Positions 54,998-63,717 of a DNA stretch of 64,000 nucleotides are shown here, piece after piece. Source of the DNA: JAAFIW01 sp031414805. Its GTDB lineage: Bacteria; Pseudomonadota; Gammaproteobacteria; Burkholderiales; Burkholderiaceae_C. The DNA lies in NCBI GenBank assembly GCA_031414805.1, contig JANOQJ010000088.1:1-64000 (forward strand). Direction: 5' to 3'. The position numbers were made by a program, and so were the translations under genes. A model generated the notes under the pieces. It saw only the letters and a program-made list of their open reading frames with translations. It was not told the DNA's origin and ran no database searches. Positions within the stretch are counted from its first letter, which is position 1. Every line of letters starts with the position of its first letter.

Positions 54998-56464
54998 TCA
55001 CGCCACGCGGCAGATTTTCAGCATGTTCGTCCCGCCCGGCGCGCCCATGGGCTCGCCGCAGGTGATGGCATACACATCACCACTGCTGACGATGCCGCGC
55101 TTTTTTAGATGGCCTTCGGCTTCCAGCAGCGCGGTGTCGCGGTCGACGCTGGTGTCCATCAGCAGCGGGCGCACGTTGCGGTACAGCGCCATTTTTCGCT
55201 GCGTGGTCACGCGCGGCGTGAGGGCGTAAATGGGCACATGAATGCGGTGGCGGCTCATCCACAAGGCGGTCGAGCCGCTGTCGGTCAGCGCCACGATGGC
55301 TTTGGCACCCAGGTGGTGGGCGGTGAACAAAGCGCCCATGGCAATCGACTGGTCGATGCGGTTGAAGGCCATGTCGGTGAAGTCGGCGTCCAGCTTCACG
55401 TCTTCGGCTTTTTCGGCTTCCAGACAGATGTTGGCCATCTCGATCACGGTTTCCAGCGGGTATTTGCCCGCAGCCGTCTCGGCGCTGAGCATGACGGCGT
55501 CGGTACCGTCCAGCACGGCGTTGGCCACGTCGCTCACCTCGGCGCGGGTGGGCACCGGGTTGGTGATCATCGACTCCATCATTTGCGTGGCGGTGATCAC
55601 CACCTTATCGCTCTCGCGGGCCATGCGGATCATGCGTTTTTGCAGCGCGGGTACCGCCGCGTTGCCCACTTCCACCGCCAGATCACCGCGCGCCACCATG
55701 ATGCCGTCGCTGGCGTCCAGAATGGCTTGCAGGTGCGGAATGGCCTCGGCGCGCTCGATTTTGGCAATCATTCCCGGCTTGTGCCGCCACTCGGCCCCGG
55801 CCACGTTGCACAGCTGACGGGCCATTTCCATGTCGGTGGCGTTTTTGGGGAAGCTCACCGCCACGTAATCAGCCTGAAAGCTCATGGCGGTTCGAATGTC
55901 TTCCATGTCTTTGGCTGTCAACGCCGGGGCGGTGAGGCCACCGCCTTGTTTGTTGATGCCTTTGTTATTCGACAACTCGCCGCCCAGTTTGACGGTGGTG
56001 TGCACCTCTTCGCCATGCACCGCGTCCACAGTGAGCACGATCAAACCGTCGTTGAGCAGCAGCAGATCGCCGGCTTTTACATCGCGCGGCAGCTCTTTGT
56101 AGTCCAGCCCCACGCCGTTGATGTCGCCTGGCTCGGTACGCGAGGCATCCAGCACAAACTGGGCACCAGGCTCCAGCATCACCTTGCCTTCTGAAAACTT
56201 GCCCACGCGTATTTTTGGCCCTTGCAGGTCGGCCATGATGGCCACCTCGCGCCCCGCACGGGTGGCAGCGGCGCGCACCAGAGCGGCTCGGTCAATGTGG
56301 TCTTGCGCCTTGCCATGGCTGAAGTTCAGCCGCACCACGTTCACACCGGCCTCAATGATTTTTTGAAGCAACGCGGGGTCGCTGGAGGCGGGGCCCAGGG
56401 TGGCGACGATTTTGGTGGCGCGGCGAGGGGCCGGGCTGGGGGTGCTTTTTTGGCGGTTTGGCAA
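54998..56464 (-). CDS. pyk: Pyruvate kinase
   Basis: Pyruvate kinase makes ATP and pyruvate from phosphoenolpyruvate. The 488-residue protein carries TKIVATLGPASSDP at the N-terminus, VRLNFSHG, the signature IAKIERAEAIPHLQAI..DGIMVARGDLAVE, MIRMARESDKVVITATQMMESMI and the C-terminal allosteric domain (ALTDSGSTALWMSRHRIHVPIYALTP). The ATG at 56464 is followed by a polar lead of about 17 residues. It lies downstream of pgk across a repeat copy, both on the minus strand. Confidence 0.97.
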   Translation of the reverse strand: MPNRQKSTPSPAPRRATKIVATLGPASSDPALLQKIIEAGVNVVRLNFSHGKAQDHIDRAALVRAAATRAGREVAIMADLQGPKIRVGKFSEGKVMLEPGAQFVLDASRTEPGDINGVGLDYKELPRDVKAGDLLLLNDGLIVLTVDAVHGEEVHTTVKLGGELSNNKGINKQGGGLTAPALTAKDMEDIRTAMSFQADYVAVSFPKNATDMEMARQLCNVAGAEWRHKPGMIAKIERAEAIPHLQAILDASDGIMVARGDLAVEVGNAAVPALQKRMIRMARESDKVVITATQMMESMITNPVPTRAEVSDVANAVLDGTDAVMLSAETAAGKYPLETVIEMANICLEAEKAEDVKLDADFTDMAFNRIDQSIAMGALFTAHHLGAKAIVALTDSGSTALWMSRHRIHVPIYALTPRVTTQRKMALYRNVRPLLMDTSVDRDTALLEAEGHLKKRGIVSSGDVYAITCGEPMGAPGGTNMLKICRVA

Positions 56465-56546
56465 GGCTGTCTCCGTTCGGTTGAGCCTATATTCTTACCG
56501 CACGGGGTTACCAATTGGGTACAGGTTTGAATTGGTTGCTATTAGT

Positions 56547-56588
56547 TATATAGCTGGTTGAGCAGTATTTAAAAGGGCTAGAAGGCTA
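56547..56588 (+). repeat. Dispersed repeat copy between pgk and pyk
   Basis: A variant copy (TATAGCTGGTTGAGCAGTAT then TTAAAAGGGCTAGAAGGC). Only the second C of the left palindrome arm is changed to G. Confidence 0.82.
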
Positions 56589-56611
56589 TTTCACTCATAA
56601 ACAATGCACCC

Positions 56612-57814
56612 TTAGCTGGACGAAGCAACGGCCCGTTTTTGCAAAATCTCGAACGCAGGCAGTGTTTTGCCCTCCAGCACCTCCAGAAAAGCACCGCCGC
56701 CGGTAGAGATGTAGTCCACCTCTTTTTCGATGCCGTATTTGGCAATGGCCGCCAGCGTGTCGCCGCCGCCAGCAATGCTGAAGGCGTTCGACGCGGCAAT
56801 CGCGCGCGCAAGGGTCTCGGTGCCCCCGGCAAAGGCGTCGAACTCGAACACGCCCACCGGGCCGTTCCACACAATCGTGCCGGCCTTCTGCAGTTGCGTG
56901 GCCAGGCGGGCGGCGGTTTGCGGGCCGATGTCCAGAATCAAATCATCGGGCTCTACGTCGGTGGCGGCTTTGGTGGTGGCCACCGCGTCGGCAGCAAAGG
57001 TTTTGGCTGTGACCACGTCGGTGGGAATGGGCACCTCGGCACCGCGTGCGCGCATCGCATCCATCACGGCTTTGGCGTCGCCCACCAAATCGGCTTCGGC
57101 CAGGCTCTTGCCAATGGGCAAACCAGCGGCCAGCAAGAAGGTGTTGGCAATGCCGCCGCCCACAATCAGTTGATCCACCTTGCCCGCCAGGGCTTGCAAA
57201 ATCGTCAATTTGCTGGACACCTTGGAACCGCCCACGATGGCCACCAGGGGACGCCTGGGCTTGGCCAGGGCCAGCGTGATGGCATCCATCTCGGCGGCCA
57301 GTAAAGGTCCAGCACAGGCCACAGCCGCAAACTGGGCAATGCCGTAGGTGGACGCTTCGGCGCGGTGGGCGGTTCCAAAGGCATCGTGTACAAAGATGTC
57401 GCACAGCGCAGCCATTTTTTGAGCCAGCGTGGCGCTGTTTTTCTTCTCGCCCACGTTCACACGGCAGTTTTCCAGCAGCACCAATTGGCCCGGTTCCACA
57501 ACCACGCCGTCCAACCAATCAGCCCGCAGCGGCACCGGGCGGCCAAGCAGTTCCGACAGGCGATCGGCCACGGGCTGCAGCGAGTCTTGCGGCTGAAACT
57601 GACCTTCAGTGGGCCGCCCCAGGTGCGACGTGACCATGACGGCAGCGCCCGCGTCCAGCGCCATCCGGATGCAGGGCAGCGAGGCCCGAATGCGCGTGTC
57701 TTCGGTGATATTTCCCGCGTCGTCTTGCGGCACGTTCAGGTCAGCACGAATAAAAACCCGTTTGCCAGCCACGAGGCCTTGGGCACAGAGATCGGAAAAG
57801 CGGATGACGTTCAT
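56612..57814 (-). CDS. pgk: Phosphoglycerate kinase
   Basis: Pgk transfers phosphate from 1,3-bisphosphoglycerate to ADP in glycolysis. The protein shows the classic VFIRADLNVPQDD start, VMVTSHLGRPTEG, the hinge GGSKVSSKLTIL and the ATP-site motif VWNGPVGVFEF with GGDTLAA near the end. The ATG at 57814 gives about 400 residues, the usual length. It precedes pyk on the same strand. Confidence 0.97.
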   Translation of the reverse strand: MNVIRFSDLCAQGLVAGKRVFIRADLNVPQDDAGNITEDTRIRASLPCIRMALDAGAAVMVTSHLGRPTEGQFQPQDSLQPVADRLSELLGRPVPLRADWLDGVVVEPGQLVLLENCRVNVGEKKNSATLAQKMAALCDIFVHDAFGTAHRAEASTYGIAQFAAVACAGPLLAAEMDAITLALAKPRRPLVAIVGGSKVSSKLTILQALAGKVDQLIVGGGIANTFLLAAGLPIGKSLAEADLVGDAKAVMDAMRARGAEVPIPTDVVTAKTFAADAVATTKAATDVEPDDLILDIGPQTAARLATQLQKAGTIVWNGPVGVFEFDAFAGGTETLARAIAASNAFSIAGGGDTLAAIAKYGIEKEVDYISTGGGAFLEVLEGKTLPAFEILQKRAVASSS

Positions 57815-57860
57815 GGCGGTGTGCACGGGTTAAGTGAAACGATTGAGTTGCTATTAAAAT

Positions 57861-57898
57861 AATAGCTGCTTGAGCATATTTTATAAGGGCTGATAGCC
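57861..57898 (+). repeat. Dispersed repeat copy between azlD and pgk
   Basis: AATAGCTGCTTGAGCATATT followed by TTATAAGGGCTGATAGCC. The left arm is intact and one base is lost in the right arm (AGCAT for AGCAGT). Confidence 0.85.
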
Positions 57899-57930
57899 GT
57901 TTTGATACAAAACAGTTACGGGTCGGCCTG

Positions 57931-58266
57931 TCACCACCCCAGCCCCAGGCGCAAGGGCAGGTAAACCGCCATGCCCACCACGATGGTGCCCAGCACACCT
58001 TTGCGCCAGAAAAACCAGGCGCTGCCAGCGGCTGCAGCAAACAGGGGCGCGTCTTGCCAGGTGTTCACCAATTGCCCTTGCGTGGCCACCACCTCCGGCA
58101 CCACCACGGCGGCGAGCGCGGCAATCGGCGCGTAGGGCAGGCCGCGGGCGGCCCAGGCGGGCAGCGGCCAAGGTTTGCTGGCAATGAAGAAAAAGCAGCG
58201 GGTCAGCACCGTCATGCCTGCCAGGCACGCAATGATGAGCAGGGTGTAGCCGTCGGTCTGGTTCAT
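57931..58266 (-). CDS. azlD: AzlD-family branched-chain amino acid transport subunit
   Basis: The 111-residue protein has four hydrophobic segments (YTLLIIACLAGMTVLTRCFFFIA, YAPIAALAAVVVPEVVAT, APLFAAAAGSAWFF, VLGTIVVGMAVYLPLRLGLGW), matching AzlD. AzlCD complexes export branched-chain amino acids or their analogues. Its ATG overlaps the azlC stop (ATGA at 58263-58266), so subunits are made together. Confidence 0.92.
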   Translation of the reverse strand: MNQTDGYTLLIIACLAGMTVLTRCFFFIASKPWPLPAWAARGLPYAPIAALAAVVVPEVVATQGQLVNTWQDAPLFAAAAGSAWFFWRKGVLGTIVVGMAVYLPLRLGLGW

Positions 58267-59006
58267 GGGGTCGCCCGGCTTTGCGCATCCCGCTCGGGCC
58301 AGCGGCCTTCCAGCCACACGCACAGCAACACCGCCACGGCAATGGCCACCACGATGTTCAGTTTCAGGGGCAATGCGTAGGCCGCCACCGCCGCCGCACC
58401 CGAAGCCGCCACCGCTACCACCCGCAGGCGCGTGGTGGCCAGCGAGCTCATCACGCCGAGCAGGCAGAGCACGCCAGCGAAACCCAGGCCCCAGCGGGTG
58501 GGTATGAAATTGGCCAGCGCAATGCCCACGCCGCTGGCGAGCACCCAGCTGGCCCAGGTGCCAAAGCAGTGACCCGCGAGGAACGATTCTTGCGCCAGAT
58601 GCTGCGCAGGCGTTTGCCCGGGCGTGGGAAAGCGCTGGGTGAACTGCACATACGTCATGTCAGTCGTGAGAAAGCCGTGGGTGAGGCGCTGGCGCAGCGG
58701 CAGGTGCATCAGGTAGTCGCGCAGGTGCAGGCTGAACACGGCAAACCGCAGGTTCACGCAGAACGCCGCACCCAAAATCACCCACAGAGGCGCTGCGGCC
58801 ACGATGAGCGGGATGGCGGCGAGCTGGGCGCTGCCAGCATAGACCAGCAGCGTCATGGCGACCGACTCGAACACACTCAAACCCGACTTGACCATGGCCA
58901 CGCCGGTCATGAGACCCCAGGCGGCAATGCCAGCTGCTTGCGGCAGCATGGTTTGCAAGCCGGTTTTGAATTCAGGGTGGGTGTAGTGCTTGCGCAGGAA
59001 AAACAT
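58263..59006 (-). CDS. azlC: AzlC-family branched-chain amino acid exporter subunit
   Basis: The 247-residue AzlC has the FKTGLQTMLPQAAGIAAWGLMTGVAMVKSGLSVFESVAMTLLVYAG opening spread over two hydrophobic helices and QLAAIPLIVAAAPLWVILGAAFCVNLRF in the middle. About five to six membrane segments are visible. It starts 7 bases after the fmt stop, so def-lipoprotein-fmt-azlC-azlD may be a single transcript. ATG 59006 gives the proper start. Confidence 0.93.
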   Translation of the reverse strand: MFFLRKHYTHPEFKTGLQTMLPQAAGIAAWGLMTGVAMVKSGLSVFESVAMTLLVYAGSAQLAAIPLIVAAAPLWVILGAAFCVNLRFAVFSLHLRDYLMHLPLRQRLTHGFLTTDMTYVQFTQRFPTPGQTPAQHLAQESFLAGHCFGTWASWVLASGVGIALANFIPTRWGLGFAGVLCLLGVMSSLATTRLRVVAVAASGAAAVAAYALPLKLNIVVAIAVAVLLCVWLEGRWPERDAQSRATP

Positions 59007-59013
59007 GGTTTGG

Positions 59014-60006
59014 TCAGGACGGGTTGGGCGCAGGCGGGCCGCCAAACACCATACCGGGCTTCAATTCAAAGCCACGCAAAAAGTCAGCGACCGCCAGGCG
59101 CTTGCCGCCAGCGCGCTGCAGCTCGGTGATGCGCAGGGTACCGCTGCCGTCATGACCACAGACCACCCCAATGGCTTCGTCATTTACATAAGAAATAGTG
59201 CCACAGACCTTGTCAATACTGCTCAAGCAGCTATCAATTTCGCAGTGCCAAAGCTTGATGACTTCGCCATTCAAGGTGGTAAACGCACCCGGAAACGGGT
59301 TGAAGGCGCGCACCTGGCGGGTCAGGCTGGCGGCATCTTGCTGCCAGTCCAGCGCGGCTTCGGCTTTTTCAATTTTGTGGGCGTAGCTGATGCCGGTTTC
59401 GGGTTGTTTGACCGGTTTCAGTGCGCCTTGACTTGCCAATTGCAGCGCTTGCACCATCAGCCGCCCACCCATCTGCGCCAGCGCATCGTGCAGGCTGCCG
59501 GTGGTGTCGGTGTCGGCAATGGGCAAGGCTTGCGTCAGCAGCATGTCGCCGGTGTCCAGGCCCGCGTCCATCTGCATGATGGTGATGCCCGTTTGCGTGT
59601 CGCCTGACTGCACGGCGCGGTGAATCGGTGCCGCGCCGCGCCAACGGGGCAGCAGGGAGGCATGAATATTGAAAGCGCCCAGACGTGGCGCGTCCAGCAC
59701 CCATTGCGGCAGGATCAAGCCATAGGCGGCGACGACCATGGCGTCGGCCTGTGCCGCCAGGATAGCTTCGCGCGCAGCCTGCGCGTCGTCAGGAAACTTG
59801 CCGTCCAGACGAAGGCTGCGGGGCTGGGCCACCGGGATCTGGTGCGACTGGGCAAACTGCTTGACGGCAGACGCGTGTAGTTTCAATCCCCGTCCTGCGG
59901 GGCGATCCGGCTGGGTGAGCACCAGCGCAATCGAAAACCCGCTGGTATGCAGCTGCTGCAGGGCAATGCTTGCGAACTCGGGCGTGCCCGCGAAGATGAT
60001 GCGCAC
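59014..60006 (-). CDS. fmt: Methionyl-tRNA formyltransferase
   Basis: Fmt formylates the initiator methionyl-tRNA. Motifs include IIFAGTPEFASIAL at 3-16, VLTQPDRPAGRG at 29-40, the catalytic FNIHASLLPRWRGAAPIHRA at 112-131 (Asn, His) and IMQMDAGLDTGDML at 143-156. Residues about 256-270 (EIDSCLSSIDKVCGT), between GEVIKLWH and the C-terminal strand, come from a dispersed repeat copy read on the same strand as the gene. The conserved C-terminal GTLRITELQRAGGKRL follows. Total 330 residues, slightly longer than usual. Confidence 0.96.
   Translation of the reverse strand: MRIIFAGTPEFASIALQQLHTSGFSIALVLTQPDRPAGRGLKLHASAVKQFAQSHQIPVAQPRSLRLDGKFPDDAQAAREAILAAQADAMVVAAYGLILPQWVLDAPRLGAFNIHASLLPRWRGAAPIHRAVQSGDTQTGITIMQMDAGLDTGDMLLTQALPIADTDTTGSLHDALAQMGGRLMVQALQLASQGALKPVKQPETGISYAHKIEKAEAALDWQQDAASLTRQVRAFNPFPGAFTTLNGEVIKLWHCEIDSCLSSIDKVCGTISYVNDEAIGVVCGHDGSGTLRITELQRAGGKRLAVADFLRGFELKPGMVFGGPPAPNPS
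59208..59240 (-). repeat. Dispersed repeat copy inside fmt, reverse orientation
   Basis: CTTGTCAATACTGCTCAAGC followed by AGCTATCAATTT. It keeps the fmt frame open, but in a different phase from the rsmA and SWIM copies, giving IDSCLSSIDK. Confidence 0.82.
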
Positions 60007-60009
60007 GAC

Positions 60010-60516
60010 TTATTCCCGATCGGGCGCGTTGACAAACTCCATGCCCGGGTGGGCGCGTTGCACGCGGTTGGCGCTGTCCAGGTAGACCCAGAAAAACATG
60101 TCACTGCCATCGCTCCAGCGGTAGGTCAGGATGTCGCCCGGCCAACTCGATACCCGGTCCAGCATGGCGGGCGGGCCAAATTCGCGCTCCACATCGGCAC
60201 GGCTCCATTTGCCTATTTCAATGCGTGAAAACTCGGTGAGGGTGAGTACCTGGCGCGCGGAAACAACGCGTCCAGCACTGTCGATGTCCACCATCACCGC
60301 CTCCTGGCCACGCGGCTGTAGTGAGTACTGCAGACGCTCACCTGGCTGGCCGTTCACCACGAGGGGCACCCGCCGGGTGGGTGTGCCCAGTTGGTCAATG
60401 GCGGCTTGGCGTGTGGTGCCCGGTGCGACGCTAAAGCCGCGGAAAGGGTTGTTCATGGGGTTGCCAGCGCAACCGACCAGCAGCAGTACAAACATGAACG
60501 CCAGGGACTTAATCAC
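60010..60516 (-). CDS. BamE-like outer-membrane lipoprotein
   Basis: The protein has a lipoprotein signal (LAFMFVLLLVGCAGN, Cys at 16) and a repeated BamE/SmpA-OmlA-like pattern: VAPGTTRQAAIDQLGTPTRRV and IEIGKWSRADVEREFGPPAML, each a helix leading to G(T/P)P, with strands after. It is probably an envelope lipoprotein, but not the true BamE, which is shorter. Its start overlaps the def stop by 8 bases, so it is co-translated with def. Confidence 0.85.
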   Translation of the reverse strand: MIKSLAFMFVLLLVGCAGNPMNNPFRGFSVAPGTTRQAAIDQLGTPTRRVPLVVNGQPGERLQYSLQPRGQEAVMVDIDSAGRVVSARQVLTLTEFSRIEIGKWSRADVEREFGPPAMLDRVSSWPGDILTYRWSDGSDMFFWVYLDSANRVQRAHPGMEFVNAPDRE

Positions 60517-61021
60517 GCTCAGCCTCCCGTCTTGCCTTGACCATCTTGGTTTTGATGCGGTTGCGCTTCAAGGGCGACAGGTATTCCACAAATACTTTGC
60601 CCAGCAAATGGTCCATTTCATGCTGCATGCACACCGCTAGCAGATCCTGCGCCTCAATCGTGCGCTGCTGACCGTGTTCGTCCAACGCGCGCACGTGAAC
60701 CGCCAGCGCACGCTGCACGCCGTCGTAAATACCGGGCACTGACAAACAACCTTCTTCGTTCAGCTTGGTTTCCGGGCTCGCCCAGATAATTTCGGGATTA
60801 ACCAGCACCAGAGGCTGGTCGTGGTCTTGCGACACGTCCATCACGATCAACCGTTCATGCACATCCACCTGGGTAGCTGCCAGGCCAATGCCTTGTGCGC
60901 CGTACATGGTTTCAAACATATCGGCAATCAGCTGTTTGACGCGCGCGTCAACCGCCTGAACCGGGCGGGCCACCGTGTGCAGGCGGGGATCGGGATAACA
61001 AAGGATGGAAAGTTGGGCCAT
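60509..61021 (-). CDS. def: Peptide deformylase
   Basis: Def removes the formyl group from new peptides, complementing fmt on the same strand. Motif 1 GIGLAATQVD (44-53), motif 2 EEGCLSVPG (89-97, C92) and motif 3 QHEMDHLLG (133-141, H134, E135, H138) hold the metal site. Length is 170 residues. It is divergent from the LysM gene, with 192 bases between them that hold promoters but no obvious consensus. Confidence 0.97.
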   Translation of the reverse strand: MAQLSILCYPDPRLHTVARPVQAVDARVKQLIADMFETMYGAQGIGLAATQVDVHERLIVMDVSQDHDQPLVLVNPEIIWASPETKLNEEGCLSVPGIYDGVQRALAVHVRALDEHGQQRTIEAQDLLAVCMQHEMDHLLGKVFVEYLSPLKRNRIKTKMVKARREAERD

Positions 61022-61213
61022 ATCAAGCTAATAAGTTGTCTCTATTTTCGCTAATATTCAGCGCACAGACGATGCGAACCGGCAATAAACGTTGATCAAT
61101 CAAGGGCTTGAGCGCAGAATCGTGCGTAATTTCTTAAGACTTTTGGGTATCAAATCAGAGTCTTATTAACCTGAGCTATGTAACTTGTCTAACCTGTCTC
61201 GTGAGGTGATTCG

Positions 61214-62482
61214 TTGAGCAACACCAACCCCATCTCTCAAAAGGACGCTATGCATTCAGCCACGCCAAACCCTAAATACCCATCCTCGTTTCGCGCGGGC
61301 TGCACTGTAGCCGCATTGGCAAGCCTTGTGTTTGCTGTGAGCCCGTCAGGGGCGCAAAACCTGCCGATCTCGCCCTCCCAGCGGGCCACGGCCCAGCAAG
61401 TGGCACAAGCCGGTGTGCCGATTTCCGAGTTGGCGCCCAACGCGCCCGACAGCTACACCGTCAAACCGCGCGACACGCTGTGGGGCATTTCCCGACTTTT
61501 CCTGAAAAGCCCGTGGCGCTGGCCCGAGTTGTGGGGCATGAACCTGCAGGAAATCCGCAACCCGCACCGCATTTACCCCGGCCAGCAGTTGGTGCTGGAC
61601 AAATTGAATGGCCGTGCCACCCTGCGCATGGGCACCGCCCGCACCGACGGCCCGCCGACGGACACCATTAAAGTTTCGCCGCGCACACGCATTCAGTCGC
61701 TGGCAGATTCCTCATTACCCACTCTGCAAAACAACCTGATCGAGCCCTACCTGAACGAGGCGCTGATTGTTGACGAATTGACCTTGCAGCAAGCGCCACG
61801 CATCGTGGCGGCGCAAGACGAACGGGTTTTGCTCACACGCGGTGACCGGGCTTACGTGCGCAGCAGCACCGGTGTGCCGCTCACAGACGAAGTGGGCAAG
61901 CCGTTGGATTTCCGGGTGTTTCGCAATGCCACGCCGCTGAAGGATCCCGTCACCAATGTGGTGCTGGGTTATGAAGCGCAATACTCTGGCAAGGCTTCGC
62001 TGATACGTGGCGAAAGCATTCAAGACGTACAAGGCGCTGACGGAAAAATACAGCCGACGCCGGTGCCCGCCACGATTGACATCGTGGGTGCCAAGCAGGA
62101 AATGCGGATTGGAGACCGCTTGTTGCCGGAACCCGCACGCCAGCTGGTCAGCTACGTGCCGCGCGCACCGGACACCAAAATTTCCGGCAGCATCGTGTCG
62201 GTGTATGGCGACGCCGTGACCAATGCTGCGCAAAGCCAGGTGGTGGTGATCAACCGTGGTGCGGCCGACGGCCTGGAAAGCGGTCATGTGCTGGTCATCC
62301 TGAAAGACGGGCAACGCATGGTGGACAAAACCGAGCAGGGCAAACTGACCGATATCAAGCTGCCGAACGAACGCAATGGCTTGATGATGGTGTTTCGGAC
62401 GTTCGACAAACTGTCTTACGCCTTGATTCTGGAAATCACCGACGGCGTCAAAGTCGGCGATCGCATCGCCAGCCCGCGCTGA
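61214..62482 (+). CDS. LysM-domain exported protein
   Basis: The protein is exported (GCTVAALASLVFAVSPSGAQ) and has one LysM domain (about 78-125: YTVKPRDTLWGISRLFLKSPWRWPELWGMN spread over its helices, then NPHRIYPGQQLVLD), which binds peptidoglycan. The rest (about 290 residues) is of unknown fold. The start is TTG at 61214, with an excellent GAGGTGA 5 bases upstream; the ATG at 61250 with AAGGA is an alternative that would remove a 12-residue lead. It precedes dprA on the same strand by 32 bases, an arrangement common in this order. Confidence 0.9.
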   Translation: MSNTNPISQKDAMHSATPNPKYPSSFRAGCTVAALASLVFAVSPSGAQNLPISPSQRATAQQVAQAGVPISELAPNAPDSYTVKPRDTLWGISRLFLKSPWRWPELWGMNLQEIRNPHRIYPGQQLVLDKLNGRATLRMGTARTDGPPTDTIKVSPRTRIQSLADSSLPTLQNNLIEPYLNEALIVDELTLQQAPRIVAAQDERVLLTRGDRAYVRSSTGVPLTDEVGKPLDFRVFRNATPLKDPVTNVVLGYEAQYSGKASLIRGESIQDVQGADGKIQPTPVPATIDIVGAKQEMRIGDRLLPEPARQLVSYVPRAPDTKISGSIVSVYGDAVTNAAQSQVVVINRGAADGLESGHVLVILKDGQRMVDKTEQGKLTDIKLPNERNGLMMVFRTFDKLSYALILEITDGVKVGDRIASPR

Positions 62483-62514
62483 ACGAAGTTTTACCTCTGA
62501 CATCACAGCTGCCG

Positions 62515-63711
62515 GTGACCGCTTCGGTGTGGGACTCGGATGAACTGGCCGCCTGGTTGCGGCTGTTGCTGACACCGGGCATCGGCAACACCAGTGCGCG
62601 CAGCCTGCTCAAGGCATTCGGCCCGCCGCAAGCTATTTTTGACCAGCCTGTCAGTGCTTTGCGCCAATGCGTCAGCGCGGCGCAGGCAGCTGCACTACAC
62701 ACCCCACCGCCCAGCCTGCCCGCGTTACTGCTGTCCACAACGCAGTGGCTAGCAGACTCGCAAGCGGAAGGCGCCAGCCCGCCACCTATTCGCCGCTTGC
62801 TCACGCTGGCCGACGCGAACTACCCCTCGGCACTGCTGGAAATGGACGACCCGCCATTGCTGTTGTACACGCTAGGAGCGGGCACCTTTGTCACCACGCT
62901 GCCAATGCGGGCCATCGCCGTGGTGGGTAGTCGCAACCCCACACCGCAGGGACTGGTGAATGCCCAGGCGTTTGGGAAAAGCCTTGCGCAAGCGGGCCTG
63001 ACCGTGATTTCCGGTCTGGCACTCGGCATCGACGGGGCGGCACACGAAGGTGCGCTGCAGGGCGCGGCAGACGGCCAGTTGTCCACCGTTGCCGTGGTGG
63101 GCACCGGGCTGGACCGCGTCTACCCCAAACAGCACCTGGCGCTGGCGCGGCGCATTGCGCAGCAAGGTTTGCTGATCAGCGAGTATCCCTTGGGCACACC
63201 CCCCTTGCCTGCCAATTTCCCCAAGCGCAACCGCATCATTGCGGCGCTGAGTTCGGGCACGCTGGTGGTCGAAGCAGCGCTCAAATCAGGCTCATTGATC
63301 ACGGCGCGTCAGGCACTGGAGCAAGGCAAAGAGGTGTTTGCGATTCCGGGCTCCATCCACACCACACAGGCGCGCGGTTGCCATTGGTTGATACGCCAGG
63401 GAGCCAAACTGGTGGAGTCGGCGCAGGACGTACTGGAAGAGCTTCGAATCCCCGCTCCGGCCTTAGACACTCCTGATTTAATAGCTGCTCAAGCAATATT
63501 CACAAGGGCTGCAGCGTCAAATGAGTCTAAACCAGGACGATCGAACAGTCTGTTAAGCGATTTGGGTTATGACCCCATCACCCTGGACGCCTTGATGAAC
63601 CGCACGGGTCAGGACGCTGCGACGCTGCAAGCGCACCTGTTGGAGTTGGAACTGGAAGGCTTGGTGGCGCGCATGCCCGGCGGCCAGTTTCAGCGCATTG
63701 CGAGCGCCTGA
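62515..63711 (+). CDS. dprA: DNA-processing protein DprA (Smf)
   Basis: DprA loads RecA on single-stranded DNA in natural transformation. The Rossmann core is clear: AIAVVGSRNPTPQG, VISGLALGIDGAAHEGAL, VAVVGTGLDRVYPKQH, LISEYPLGTPPLPANFPKRNRIIAALS and VFAIPGSI. A C-terminal winged-helix (DML1-like) domain follows at about 345-398 (LSDLGYDPITLDALMNRTG). Residues about 322-335 (LIAAQAIFTRAAAS) between the two domains are encoded by a dispersed repeat copy. The GTG start at 62515 has no strong ribosome site. Confidence 0.94.
   Translation: MTASVWDSDELAAWLRLLLTPGIGNTSARSLLKAFGPPQAIFDQPVSALRQCVSAAQAAALHTPPPSLPALLLSTTQWLADSQAEGASPPPIRRLLTLADANYPSALLEMDDPPLLLYTLGAGTFVTTLPMRAIAVVGSRNPTPQGLVNAQAFGKSLAQAGLTVISGLALGIDGAAHEGALQGAADGQLSTVAVVGTGLDRVYPKQHLALARRIAQQGLLISEYPLGTPPLPANFPKRNRIIAALSSGTLVVEAALKSGSLITARQALEQGKEVFAIPGSIHTTQARGCHWLIRQGAKLVESAQDVLEELRIPAPALDTPDLIAAQAIFTRAAASNESKPGRSNSLLSDLGYDPITLDALMNRTGQDAATLQAHLLELELEGLVARMPGGQFQRIASA
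63480..63517 (+). repeat. Dispersed repeat copy inside dprA
   Basis: AATAGCTGCTCAAGCAATAT followed by TCACAAGGGCTGCAGCG, a near-consensus copy on the dprA coding strand. It adds a short alanine-rich linker between the Rossmann and winged-helix domains without breaking the frame. Confidence 0.85.
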
Positions 63712-63717
63712 AATAAA

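Noticed and set aside
57931..60006. AzlCD and fmt as a functional unit
   Set aside because: Tight spacing shows co-transcription, but no shared pathway is evident, so no joint function is claimed.
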